Of a DNA stretch of 25,822 nucleotides, positions 19,180-25,822 are shown piece by piece. This stretch comes from Polychytrium aggregatum (lineage: Eukaryota > Chytridiomycota > Chytridiomycetes > Polychytriales). A program made the translations under genes and the position numbers. The stretch is taken from contig NW_026516531.1 in NCBI RefSeq assembly GCF_025602895.1, positions 1 to 25,822 of the forward strand, given 5' to 3'. Under the pieces are notes generated by a model, which saw only the letters and a program-made list of their open reading frames with translations, did not search any database and was not told the origin of the DNA. The stretch's first letter is position 1; every line of letters begins with the position of its first letter.

Positions 19180-22100
19180 TCAGCTGCCCACAAGGTCTGA
19201 GACCAAGCGGGTGAACACATTTTCGAGCAGTTCCCACAAGGGAACAGCAGGATCGAGGGGGGGTCGGGGTGGAGGAATGACAAGTGCTGACACTATACTA
19301 CGCTGTGATGAGGGTGCAGGGAGAGACTGCAAGGGTGGGACTACACTGGGTGTGGGAGTGGGTGGTGGTGCTGGGTGTGCACCAAGTGCGAATGCTCGGA
19401 AGGCAGTGCGGGGAGCGGGTACATGAGCAGCAAGTGATCCAAGTGCGGGAGGGGTGCGACTGCGAGGGGGAGTGCGATCGAAACTGAGCAGGTCCAGCAG
19501 CTTGTCCACTGGTCCCACTCCGGCTATACCACTTTCCACCCAAGTCGGGTGGGCCGTCTTGAGGGCTGCGACCTTGCGGACCAGGACTTGATGCGGATCC
19601 ACACACTGCTGTGCGTGGGTCCTGGTCAAGTCGATCCCGGATCCGTGTCGAGCCAGGTTCTTGCACTTGCGGTAGCCAAATCTGAAGTGGCCTGGGAGAG
19701 CACCGAGTCGCCATCGGACCATGAACATGAGCATGATCATGGATCCTTGGTACCCGCGAGCCTCCCAGAGTCCCGACATCTTGGTCGACGGGGTGCAGGC
19801 GGCGGTGAGCTGCTTGGAGCGGTCGAAGCCGTTCTTCATGTGGTCCTCGAAGATGAGGGTCTTGATCGGGACGGGCTGGGGTCGGGGCGGTCCGGGCGGC
19901 GGCGGCTGGTGTCGGGTCTTGCCTCGGTAGATCTCCGTGGCCGTGAGGGAGTGGTCGGCCTCTTGTCGGCGGACCACCATGGCCCAGTGCGGATCGGCTC
20001 GGACTCCTTGGCCGAGGAACTGGTCGGGGTGGTAGGGCGCAATGATCTTGTTGCGCAGGATCATCGACAGCATCTTGTCGCCGTCAGAGACTTGGTCGTC
20101 CCAGCGGGCCCAGTTCTGCAGGGCCAGCATCTTGACACGGACCGACATCTTGGGAAGGCCGCAGTTGAGGTGCATGGCACCGACGGGAGTGCCGGGGCCG
20201 ACGCGGAACATGGTGCGGAGGGCCGTCATCTGGGCGTCGTCGAGGCGGTCGCGCAGAGCTGGGTCGGGGATGTCCATGGCCATCCCGTATTCGAGGGTCG
20301 GCCGCACAAAGGTCTTGTAGACCTGGGTGATGGTCTTGGCCGAGACCTTGCCGAGGGTGATGCCGAGTCCAACCACGGTGTCGGTGACCATGTGGACCTT
20401 GCGGAGGAGCTTGTCGAACTGGAGGTCCGGGCGGAATCCGTCAATGTCGACCATGACACCGAGGTAGCGGAACTGGAGGACCTTGGGCAGCTCGGTGCCG
20501 TACAGCTTGGCGGGATGGAGCTGGTCGACGTTGCAGGCCGAGTACAGCACCTCGCACTTGGGAGGCGAGAAGCGGTACCGGTTGTCGATGCTGTGGCGTT
20601 CGCAGATATCCAGCATGGCCTGGGTGCGGCCAGCCGGACAGATGAGGACACCGTCATCGGCAAACCAGAGCGAGTTGACCCGGAGACGGTGGTGGCGACT
20701 CGAGGCAAGCACAAGTCCGTCCTCGGCTCGGAGCAGTCCAGGCAGGTCGTCAATGTGGGCACTGAACAGAAGGGGACTCAGGACCGAGCCTTGGATGAGA
20801 CCCTTCTGCAGCCACACAGGCTGCGACGTGCGGCCCTTGCTGGCGACGCGGACAAGAGTGCGGTCGAACATGGCCCTGAGGACCCCGACGGCGACCGGAC
20901 CAGCACCTCGGGTGGCGATCTTGTCCCAGAGGCGCTCCCGCCAGACAGTGTCGTAGGCGGCCTTGATGTCGAGGAAGACCAGGCTGTACTCGTCGTCGCG
21001 GATCTTGTTCATGCGGACAAGAGCGTCGAGCGAGTACACCTGGTCGAGGGTGCCTCGGTCCGGGCGGAAGCCTCCCTGGGCAATGTCCATGATGCCGATC
21101 TCGCGGGTGAGGAACGGCAGCAGGACTCGCTCGGCGATCTTGCGGAGGACCTGGGTCAACCCGATGGGCCGGTACATGGCCGGATCGAGGATCGAACCCT
21201 TGTTCTTGTAGACCGGGTGGATCAGGACAGTGTTCCACTCGGTCGGGACGACGGAGGCCTTGAGGGCGGCCAGCAGGATGGCCCGGAGCCAGGGAGCGAC
21301 CACGGGAGCGACAGGGTGCAGCATCTCGGCCTTGATCTTGTCCGGGCCGGAAGACTTGCGCTTGGGGGACTTGACGATGGCATCGGCCACCTCGTCCGAC
21401 GACAATCGGGGAATGGAGCGGTCCTCGGGGAGCAGGCGCGGAACAGTGTCCAGGGGTCTTGGGCCGACGGTCCGGTCAAAGGCGGCACCGGGGGTGTCCT
21501 GGGAGTGCGAGGAGACCTTGCCGTAGTGGACCACAAGTCGCTCGAGGGCCTCGTCCGAGTTGTCAAAGTGGAAGGCGTCGTCGAGCTCCTTGCGCTTCTT
21601 CATGGCGGCCAGGGACTTGGCGACCTCGGAAGCGTTGAGGGAGTGCAGCTTGTTCATGGCCAGGGTCTCGGCTGCTCGGCGGGACTGGACGATGAGGTTC
21701 TTTTCTTGTTTGCGGACAGCGCGGAGTTCGGCGCGCTTGTCCTCGGCGACGCGGAGGGAGAGCCCGGGCAACTTGAGCTGGTAGATGAGATCGCGGCGCC
21801 TCTCGCGAAGCTGCCGCATCTCGGGGATCAGGGCCGGGTCCTTCCAGACGGTCTTGATGGAAGCCTTGCCGATGGTGGAGTCGGCAGCGGTGGTGATCAG
21901 GGCGATCATGATGGACCAGGCGCGGTCGATGCAGTCCTGGGCCGCACTCTCCGAGATCGGAATGACCGATCCCCTTGAGATTGGCCGGAGTGCAGCCTGG
22001 ATGCGCTGCAGACCGCGTTCGCGCTCGTCCAGCAGCGCCAAGAGGTACTGGGCGCGGACGGCAGGATCCTCGAGCTGGGCGATCTTCCACTGCCATTGGT

Positions 22101-22854
22101 CGACCTTTGGGTAGTACTTTGGCTGTACCCGCAGAGTCGCCCAGATGGGGAAGTGGTCGGACTGGCCACGGAAGGCACCGGCAGTGTCGACCTGCAGCAG
22201 CGGGTCGTTGTTGGCCTGGCGATGCGACACAAAGATGTAGTCGATCGTTGTCCAGCTGGGACCCCGCTGCCGGGTGTGGGTCGGGATCACAGCTGGAGGC
22301 ACAACGCGGAGACCGGCGCGGGAGACAGTGTCCTCGAGGATCTTCTCCCTGCCACGGAGCGGCGTGGGCAGTCCGCTCAGGGCACTGAGGTGGGCATTGA
22401 AGTCACCCACCACAATGACCTGGGCGTCGGGGAGGGCGGCCTTGGTGTGGATCGACTGGAGGGCCTCGCGGTAGTCGTCCAGCTTGAGGCTCGGGGACAG
22501 GTAGAAGTTGCCGATGTGGATGACGTGTTTGTATGTCACCCACATGGCGTCGCCCTTGTCGCTGACTTCAATGTTGGTGAAGTCGTGCGGGTCGATCCTG
22601 GCCGGGTTGTAGAGGATGGCGATGCCTCTACCGGCGCGGCAACGGGGACCAGGGACCTTGACGGCATAGCCACAGAGAGGGCTGCGGGGTTCGAGGTCGG
22701 CGAGGGTTTCTTGGACACCGACAAAGTCGATGTCGTTGGTGTCGATGAGGTTCTTGAGTTCAACGTCGTTGACGTTGATGCCACAGACATTGAAGGAAGC
22801 GACGGTCAGGGATGTCTGGGCCCTGCCGCCTCCCTGCGAGGGGTGTGGATTCAT
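19180..22854 (-). CDS. LINE copy D ORF2: APE-type endonuclease and reverse transcriptase
   Basis: This 1224-residue protein is identical to that of copy B. N-terminal APE-type endonuclease: N22, E49, Y118, D151, N153, D205, D233-H234. Central reverse transcriptase: D629, FADD 731-734, with the LINE-type GLIQGSVLSPLLF motif at 685-697. The thumb/connection region lacks any recognisable RNase H. The C-terminal Cys/His cluster (C1064, H1070, H1080, C1084) only loosely resembles the CCHC finger usual at LINE ORF2 ends. It starts at ATG 22854, sharing ATGA with the ORF1 stop. As the partner of the only intact ORF1, this is the best candidate for an active copy. Confidence 0.96.
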   Translation of the reverse strand: MNPHPSQGGGRAQTSLTVASFNVCGINVNDVELKNLIDTNDIDFVGVQETLADLEPRSPLCGYAVKVPGPRCRAGRGIAILYNPARIDPHDFTNIEVSDKGDAMWVTYKHVIHIGNFYLSPSLKLDDYREALQSIHTKAALPDAQVIVVGDFNAHLSALSGLPTPLRGREKILEDTVSRAGLRVVPPAVIPTHTRQRGPSWTTIDYIFVSHRQANNDPLLQVDTAGAFRGQSDHFPIWATLRVQPKYYPKVDQWQWKIAQLEDPAVRAQYLLALLDERERGLQRIQAALRPISRGSVIPISESAAQDCIDRAWSIMIALITTAADSTIGKASIKTVWKDPALIPEMRQLRERRRDLIYQLKLPGLSLRVAEDKRAELRAVRKQEKNLIVQSRRAAETLAMNKLHSLNASEVAKSLAAMKKRKELDDAFHFDNSDEALERLVVHYGKVSSHSQDTPGAAFDRTVGPRPLDTVPRLLPEDRSIPRLSSDEVADAIVKSPKRKSSGPDKIKAEMLHPVAPVVAPWLRAILLAALKASVVPTEWNTVLIHPVYKNKGSILDPAMYRPIGLTQVLRKIAERVLLPFLTREIGIMDIAQGGFRPDRGTLDQVYSLDALVRMNKIRDDEYSLVFLDIKAAYDTVWRERLWDKIATRGAGPVAVGVLRAMFDRTLVRVASKGRTSQPVWLQKGLIQGSVLSPLLFSAHIDDLPGLLRAEDGLVLASSRHHRLRVNSLWFADDGVLICPAGRTQAMLDICERHSIDNRYRFSPPKCEVLYSACNVDQLHPAKLYGTELPKVLQFRYLGVMVDIDGFRPDLQFDKLLRKVHMVTDTVVGLGITLGKVSAKTITQVYKTFVRPTLEYGMAMDIPDPALRDRLDDAQMTALRTMFRVGPGTPVGAMHLNCGLPKMSVRVKMLALQNWARWDDQVSDGDKMLSMILRNKIIAPYHPDQFLGQGVRADPHWAMVVRRQEADHSLTATEIYRGKTRHQPPPPGPPRPQPVPIKTLIFEDHMKNGFDRSKQLTAACTPSTKMSGLWEARGYQGSMIMLMFMVRWRLGALPGHFRFGYRKCKNLARHGSGIDLTRTHAQQCVDPHQVLVRKVAALKTAHPTWVESGIAGVGPVDKLLDLLSFDRTPPRSRTPPALGSLAAHVPAPRTAFRAFALGAHPAPPPTPTPSVVPPLQSLPAPSSQRSIVSALVIPPPRPPLDPAVPLWELLENVFTRLVSDLVGS
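22851..22854 (-). promoter_or_regulatory. ORF1/ORF2 stop-start overlap (ATGA)
   Basis: The ORF1 stop TGA and the ORF2 start ATG share four bases, ATGA. The same arrangement is kept in copies A (1139-1142), B (12773-12776) and C (18257-18260). Such overlaps are known in non-LTR elements, for example UAAUG in silkworm SART1, to allow ORF2 translation by termination-reinitiation. That mechanism is inferred here. Confidence 0.85.
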
Positions 22855-25136
22855 TGGAGTCGTGCAGCGCTGCTGCTGGCCCGGGGGCCCTCTCCTTCAG
22901 AGTCAGTGTCCATGACGGACAGCGGGACTCTGTAGGCGGGGTGAGGCTTGCTGGGCTTTGACGAGGCACCAGCGGCGGGGGCAGCAGCAGCAGCGACAGC
23001 AACGACAACGGCAGGGGCAGCGGTAGCGGCAGCGGCAGAGGCAGACGACGAGGCAGCGGCAGCGGCAGAACCAGGGACCTTGGGGACGGCGGTGATGTCC
23101 GCCCGCTTGACCTCCTTGCCGGATAGGGCCTTCTTGAGGAGCGAGTCGTACTCGTCGCGGTACTCCTCGGGGATGCGCATCTGGATGCAGCGGCGGACAG
23201 GGGCGGTCTTGGCCTTGGCTGCCTGGCGGAGGGACTTTGCCATAAAGTTCTTGATGGCATCGGATCGGGACAGGGCCAGTCCATGGTGCTTGAGACCATG
23301 GATGACGTCGTAGGCCGGTACGACCCTGACCCTGCCATGTGTGGACGACAGCGACTCCAGACGGGCACCAAGGTCGGCCTTGTTGGATTTGTCGCGGACA
23401 AGGACCTCCATGACCGTGGCCTCAGGGAAGTTGATCTCGGCCAACTCCCTGGTGTCGATGCCGCATCGCTTGAGGTTGCGGCGGACACTGCCGAGGTCGC
23501 CACAGCGGATGCCCTCGACGTACAGCCAGTCCATGTTGGTGACGGCCTCCCTGAACTTGTCGTTCCGGAGCTCAGAGTTGGCGACCGTCCCGGGGACAAG
23601 GACTGGCTGGCGGTGCTGGTTGGGCTGGATCGGCTTGGAGGAGCCTGGCATTCGGCCGGTGGTCAGCATCCTCTTCCATTCGTCGAGCTGGCTGGCCTCG
23701 GACATGCGGCCGACACGGCTCTCGGCCTCCCGAACGTTCTTCAAGAGAGCGGCCTTGTACGAGGGAGACGGGGCGGAAACAGGGGCAGAGCCAGGGAGGG
23801 AGCCGGAGGACTGGGTCTTGGAACCGGGGGACTGGGTCTTGGGGGTGGCAGTCTTGTTGGCAACAGACTTGCGGAGCTGCTCCGTGGCACGGCTGATTGC
23901 CACATTGGACTTGGCGATCTTCTGGACCATGGCCTTGGTGGCAGCATCCATGTTGTCGGCCACGAGTGCCTCGAACAGGATGGACTGCACCCGGTCAGCC
24001 TCTCGCTTGAGGATAGCGAGGGCCTCCTCGGGTTTCATCGCAGGGACGGGAGCCTGGGACGGAGGAGGGGTCTTGGCCTTGACGACGGGTCGGGGCGGAA
24101 GGACGGGCCTGGCCTTGGGGACAGGGGACGCAGTGCCAACAGCATCAACAGCTCGACGAGCTGGATCGACGGGGTCAGCAGTGGAAGCAGGGGCTGCTCG
24201 AGGGGCGCCTTCAGAGGCACCACGGGGGACGGCGCGCTGCTTGTCCATGGTCTTGAGGCCGCACTTGGTGTGGAAGTTCTCCTTGAACTTGTCCGAGAAC
24301 GCATCCACAAACAGCTTGCGGGACTCCTTGGTGGTGCGGCTCATGTGGGCCCAGAACTGGAAGGCCGACATCTGGCCGGGGCAGGGTCCGTCCTCGAGGG
24401 CCTGGGGACACTTGAGCTGGAGCTCGTCCTTGCCGTGCTTGACGACGATCCAGGGATCGGCCGAGGCGAGCTTGCACTTGCGGCACAGGACAGTGCACTG
24501 CAGCTTGGCGGTCACGGCCATCCACAGCTGGTTGTTCATCTTGGTGACGTCGATGATCTGGGTTGCAGCCTTCTGATCATCGACGTCGGACGAGGCGTGC
24601 CACTTGCGCCAGAACTCGTCGCGCCAAGGAACCGAGACGACGTCGGCACTGGGCTGGACAACAATGTCCATGGCACAGTGGTCTTGGTGGGGAGCGGCGG
24701 AGGAGGACACGGGAGCCAGGGACTCGGCAGGGTGGTCTTGGTCGGCACAGGAGGACGAGGGCTCAGCGTCAGGCTCTTGGTCCGGGCTGAGGTCTTCTTC
24801 GACATTGATGTCCTCCAGTTCATCAATGTCGACGGCGGCACGGGCGGCAGCGCGGTCCAAGGGCGGGAACGAAAAGTCGGGTTCGGCCGGGAACCTGAAC
24901 TCGGGCGGGGCCGGGAGCCTGGACTCGGGCACGGACACGGACGGGAACTCGGACTCGGGGAGACGCTCGTCATGCTCCGGCCTGGGGAGCATGGTCATTG
25001 CGTCGGGCAAGGACAGGCGACGCTTGGCGGGGGAGGAAGGGGTGGCCACGGGTCGCTCCTTGCGCTTGAAGATCAAGCTGCCGACAGCGATGGTCGAGGC
25101 CGGGAGAAGGGACTGCTGGGGTCTGTCCTTGGACAT
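22851..25136 (-). CDS. LINE copy D ORF1 protein (intact, 761 aa)
   Basis: This is the complete ORF1 with ATG at 25136. Residues 1-200 are Pro/Ser-rich and acidic, likely disordered, with a basic KRKE/KRR patch near 24-40. A cysteine cluster (C214, C218, C221, C243, C252, spacing X3, X2, X21, X8) may bind zinc. Residues ~300-365 form a Pro/Ala/basic linker and ~365-425 look helical. Segment ~520-610 (DWLYVEGIRCGDLGSVRR onward) looks folded and resembles, from memory, a segment in ORF proteins of LINEs from early-diverging fungi. An Ala-rich tract ~690-725 precedes a short acidic DTDSEGEG. LINE ORF1 proteins usually bind the element RNA and form the RNP; this is inferred by position. No CCHC knuckle or certain RRM is seen. 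Confidence 0.9.
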   Translation of the reverse strand: MSKDRPQQSLLPASTIAVGSLIFKRKERPVATPSSPAKRRLSLPDAMTMLPRPEHDERLPESEFPSVSVPESRLPAPPEFRFPAEPDFSFPPLDRAAARAAVDIDELEDINVEEDLSPDQEPDAEPSSSCADQDHPAESLAPVSSSAAPHQDHCAMDIVVQPSADVVSVPWRDEFWRKWHASSDVDDQKAATQIIDVTKMNNQLWMAVTAKLQCTVLCRKCKLASADPWIVVKHGKDELQLKCPQALEDGPCPGQMSAFQFWAHMSRTTKESRKLFVDAFSDKFKENFHTKCGLKTMDKQRAVPRGASEGAPRAAPASTADPVDPARRAVDAVGTASPVPKARPVLPPRPVVKAKTPPPSQAPVPAMKPEEALAILKREADRVQSILFEALVADNMDAATKAMVQKIAKSNVAISRATEQLRKSVANKTATPKTQSPGSKTQSSGSLPGSAPVSAPSPSYKAALLKNVREAESRVGRMSEASQLDEWKRMLTTGRMPGSSKPIQPNQHRQPVLVPGTVANSELRNDKFREAVTNMDWLYVEGIRCGDLGSVRRNLKRCGIDTRELAEINFPEATVMEVLVRDKSNKADLGARLESLSSTHGRVRVVPAYDVIHGLKHHGLALSRSDAIKNFMAKSLRQAAKAKTAPVRRCIQMRIPEEYRDEYDSLLKKALSGKEVKRADITAVPKVPGSAAAAASSSASAAAATAAPAVVVAVAAAAAPAAGASSKPSKPHPAYRVPLSVMDTDSEGEGPRASSSAARLQ
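22975..23070 (-). repeat. GCN triplet-rich tract in ORF1 (poly-alanine coding)
   Basis: An imperfect GCA/GCG/GCC run codes for the Ala-rich segment (~690-725) of ORF1. The same tract occurs in copies A (~6735-6830), B (~12897-12992) and C (~18381-18476) with no visible length change, so it is not an expanding microsatellite on this timescale. Confidence 0.75.
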
Positions 25137-25240
25137 CGCTCAGCAGTGGGGAAGGGGACAGGGAGTGTGGGAGCGAGGGCGGGGAACTGGAGGGGCAGAG
25201 CTGGAACAAACACAGAGGTGAAAGCAGTGTGGTGCAGGCC
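25137..25240 (-). other. LINE copy D 5'UTR
   Basis: The first 82 bases upstream of the ORF1 start appear identical to copy A (8897-8978). The next 22 bases, up to the first 20-bp repeat, are seen only here. No TATA box is visible. LINEs often carry internal promoters in this region. Confidence 0.7.
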
Positions 25241-25380
25241 ACACGGTGCAGCAAGAGCAATACAGGTGCAGCAGGAGCAGGACAGGTGCAGCAAGAGCAG
25301 GACAGGTGCAGCAAGAGCAGGACAGGTGCAGCAAGAGCAGGACAGGTGCAGCAGGAGCAGGATAGGTGCGGCAGGAGCAG
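25241..25380. repeat. Seven tandem copies of a 20-bp repeat
   Basis: Back-to-back units start at 25241, 25261, 25281, 25301, 25321, 25341 and 25361. The consensus is GACAGGTGCAGCAAGAGCAG on the + strand. The three central units are identical; the first and last differ at several bases. The array lies between the LINE 5'UTR and the TTAGG repeats. It may be a 5'UTR monomer array with promoter function, or subtelomeric satellite added after the LINE. Only one copy is present in the window, so the two cannot be separated. Confidence 0.95.
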
Positions 25381-25394
25381 AGAACTCGATGTGT

Positions 25395-25424
25395 CAGGGT
25401 TAGGTTAGGTTAGGTTAGGTTAGG
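25395..25424 (+). repeat. Telomere-type (TTAGG)5 tract
   Basis: Five exact TTAGG units occupy 25400-25424, preceded by CAGGG (25395-25399), which may be a degenerate unit. The G-rich strand runs left to right, so the chromosome tip should be to the right. T13 and a LINE 3' end follow immediately. Confidence 0.9.
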
Positions 25425-25626
25425 TTTTTTTTTTTTTGTTACTATAGTCAACTTTATTCAAGAAGACAAGCCATCAGGTCCAACAGGTTGGTACCCCCGG
25501 CACGTTGAGTACACAGGCAAGCCTATTTACTCCTGTTGCAGCCTAGTGCTGCCTCAGCTGCCACAAGGTCTGAGACCAAGCGGGTGAACACATTTTCGAG
25601 CAGTTCCCACAAGGGAACAGCAGGAT
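25425..25626 (-). mobile_element. LINE copy E, 3'-end fragment joined to TTAGG
   Basis: T13 (25425-25437) directly follows TTAGG. Then come the full 3'UTR with AATAAA (25458-25453) and ~70 bases of the ORF2 end, broken at CAGGAT where the T-run of copy F begins. Two single-base indels occur in C-runs relative to copy D (C5 for C4 near 25498; C2 for C3 near 25561). Confidence 0.9.
25554..25626 (-). pseudogene. LINE copy E ORF2 C-terminal remnant
   Basis: It holds the stop codon (25556-25554) and the last ~24 codons of ORF2, with one base missing in a C-run near the end. It is far too short to be functional. Confidence 0.8.
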
Positions 25627-25822
25627 TTTTTTTTTTTTTTTTGTTACTATAGTCAACTTTATTCAAGAAGACAAGCCATCAGGTCCAACAGGTTGGTACC
25701 CCGGCACGTTGAGTACACAGGCAAGCCTATTTACTCCTGTTGCAGCCTAGTGCTGCCTCAGCTGCCCACAAGGTCTGAGACCAAGCGGGTGAACCACATT
25801 TTCGAGCAGTTCCCACAAGGGA
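25627..25822 (-). mobile_element. LINE copy F, 3' end, runs off window
   Basis: It begins in a T17 run (25626-25642), then has the 3'UTR with AATAAA (25663-25658) and the ORF2 end. It continues to the window edge, so its full length is unknown. A single extra C near 25796 (AACCACA for AACACA) breaks the frame relative to copies B to D. Confidence 0.9.
25758..25822 (-). pseudogene. LINE copy F ORF2 C-terminus, partial
   Basis: It shows the stop codon at 25760-25758 and the last ~21 codons of ORF2, cut by the window edge, with a single-base insertion near 25796. Whether the copy is otherwise intact is unknown. Confidence 0.75.

Larger units (their letters stand above)
19052..25399 (-). mobile_element. 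LINE copy D, full-length (both ORFs intact)
   Basis: The copy comprises a T13 run (19052-19064), a 115-base 3'UTR, complete ORF2 (19180-22854), complete ORF1 (22851-25136), and a 5' region that includes seven 20-bp repeats. It abuts TTAGG repeats at 25400. This is the reference copy for the family, about 6.3 kb without the tail. The exact 5' boundary is uncertain: it could be ~25218 (where copy A stops) or ~25394 (where telomere-like sequence starts). No target duplication is visible. Confidence 0.9.

Noticed and set aside
25073..25334. Cys/Leu-rich short ORFs on the minus strand upstream of ORF1
   Set aside because: They are translations of the 20-bp tandem repeats in different frames; the periodic composition is a by-product of the repeat.
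25241..25380. CRISPR-like array
   Set aside because: The 20-bp units are directly contiguous with no spacers, so this is a plain tandem repeat in a eukaryotic setting.
23283..25403. Long + strand ORF (706 codons) antisense to ORF1; similar at 7043-9094 and 13205-14494
   Set aside because: It is a low-complexity Gly/Leu/Asp-rich shadow of ORF1 that runs into unrelated junction sequence in each copy.

Overview
The window is a stack of retrotransposons from a GC-rich eukaryotic nuclear genome. I see no host gene, tRNA, rRNA or bacterial feature. It holds one LINE-type (non-LTR) family in six same-strand copies, called A to F here from left to right, all with coding strand minus. One complete chromodomain-type Ty3/gypsy element is nested in copy A. 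A second, partial LTR of the same family sits at the left edge. A (TTAGG)n tract lies near the right edge. The organism cannot be fixed from this. TTAGG telomere repeats are best known from arthropods, while a chromovirus together with this ORF1 style also fits an early-diverging fungus. That is inference only.

Layout. 1-229: end of a gypsy LTR (+ strand), cut by the window edge. 230-8978: LINE copy A, interrupted at 1181-6647 by the gypsy element. That element reads LTR, gag, pol, LTR on the minus strand, with identical-looking 309-bp LTRs and a 5-bp target duplication. 8979-14458: copy B, with complete ORF2 and 5'-truncated ORF1. 14459-19051: copy C, with complete ORF2 and only the C-terminal third of ORF1. 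19052 to about 25399: copy D, the only copy with both ORFs complete, followed by seven 20-bp tandem repeats. 25400-25424: five TTAGG units. 25425-25626 and 25627-25822: copies E and F, which are short 3'-end pieces; F runs off the window.

How it works together. Each LINE copy has its poly(A) tail (T-run on the + strand) on the left and its 5' end on the right. Truncated 5' ends run straight into the next copy's T-run. No target duplications are visible, and no displaced 5' remainder of an invaded copy appears anywhere. The G-rich TTAGG strand points right, so the chromosome tip should lie to the right. At 25424/25425 the 3' end of TTAGG repeats is followed directly by T13 and then LINE 3'UTR complement. 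This is what is expected if LINE RNA is reverse-transcribed onto an exposed chromosome 3' end, as described for HeT-A/TART in flies, with occasional telomerase-type TTAGG addition between rounds. The gypsy element, with its C-terminal chromodomain, looks like a later resident of this presumably heterochromatic array.

Data quality. Single-base indels in homopolymers cluster in the first ~940 and last ~400 bases. The window may therefore be a whole small contig with poorly polished ends, and frameshifts in copy A should be read with that in mind.
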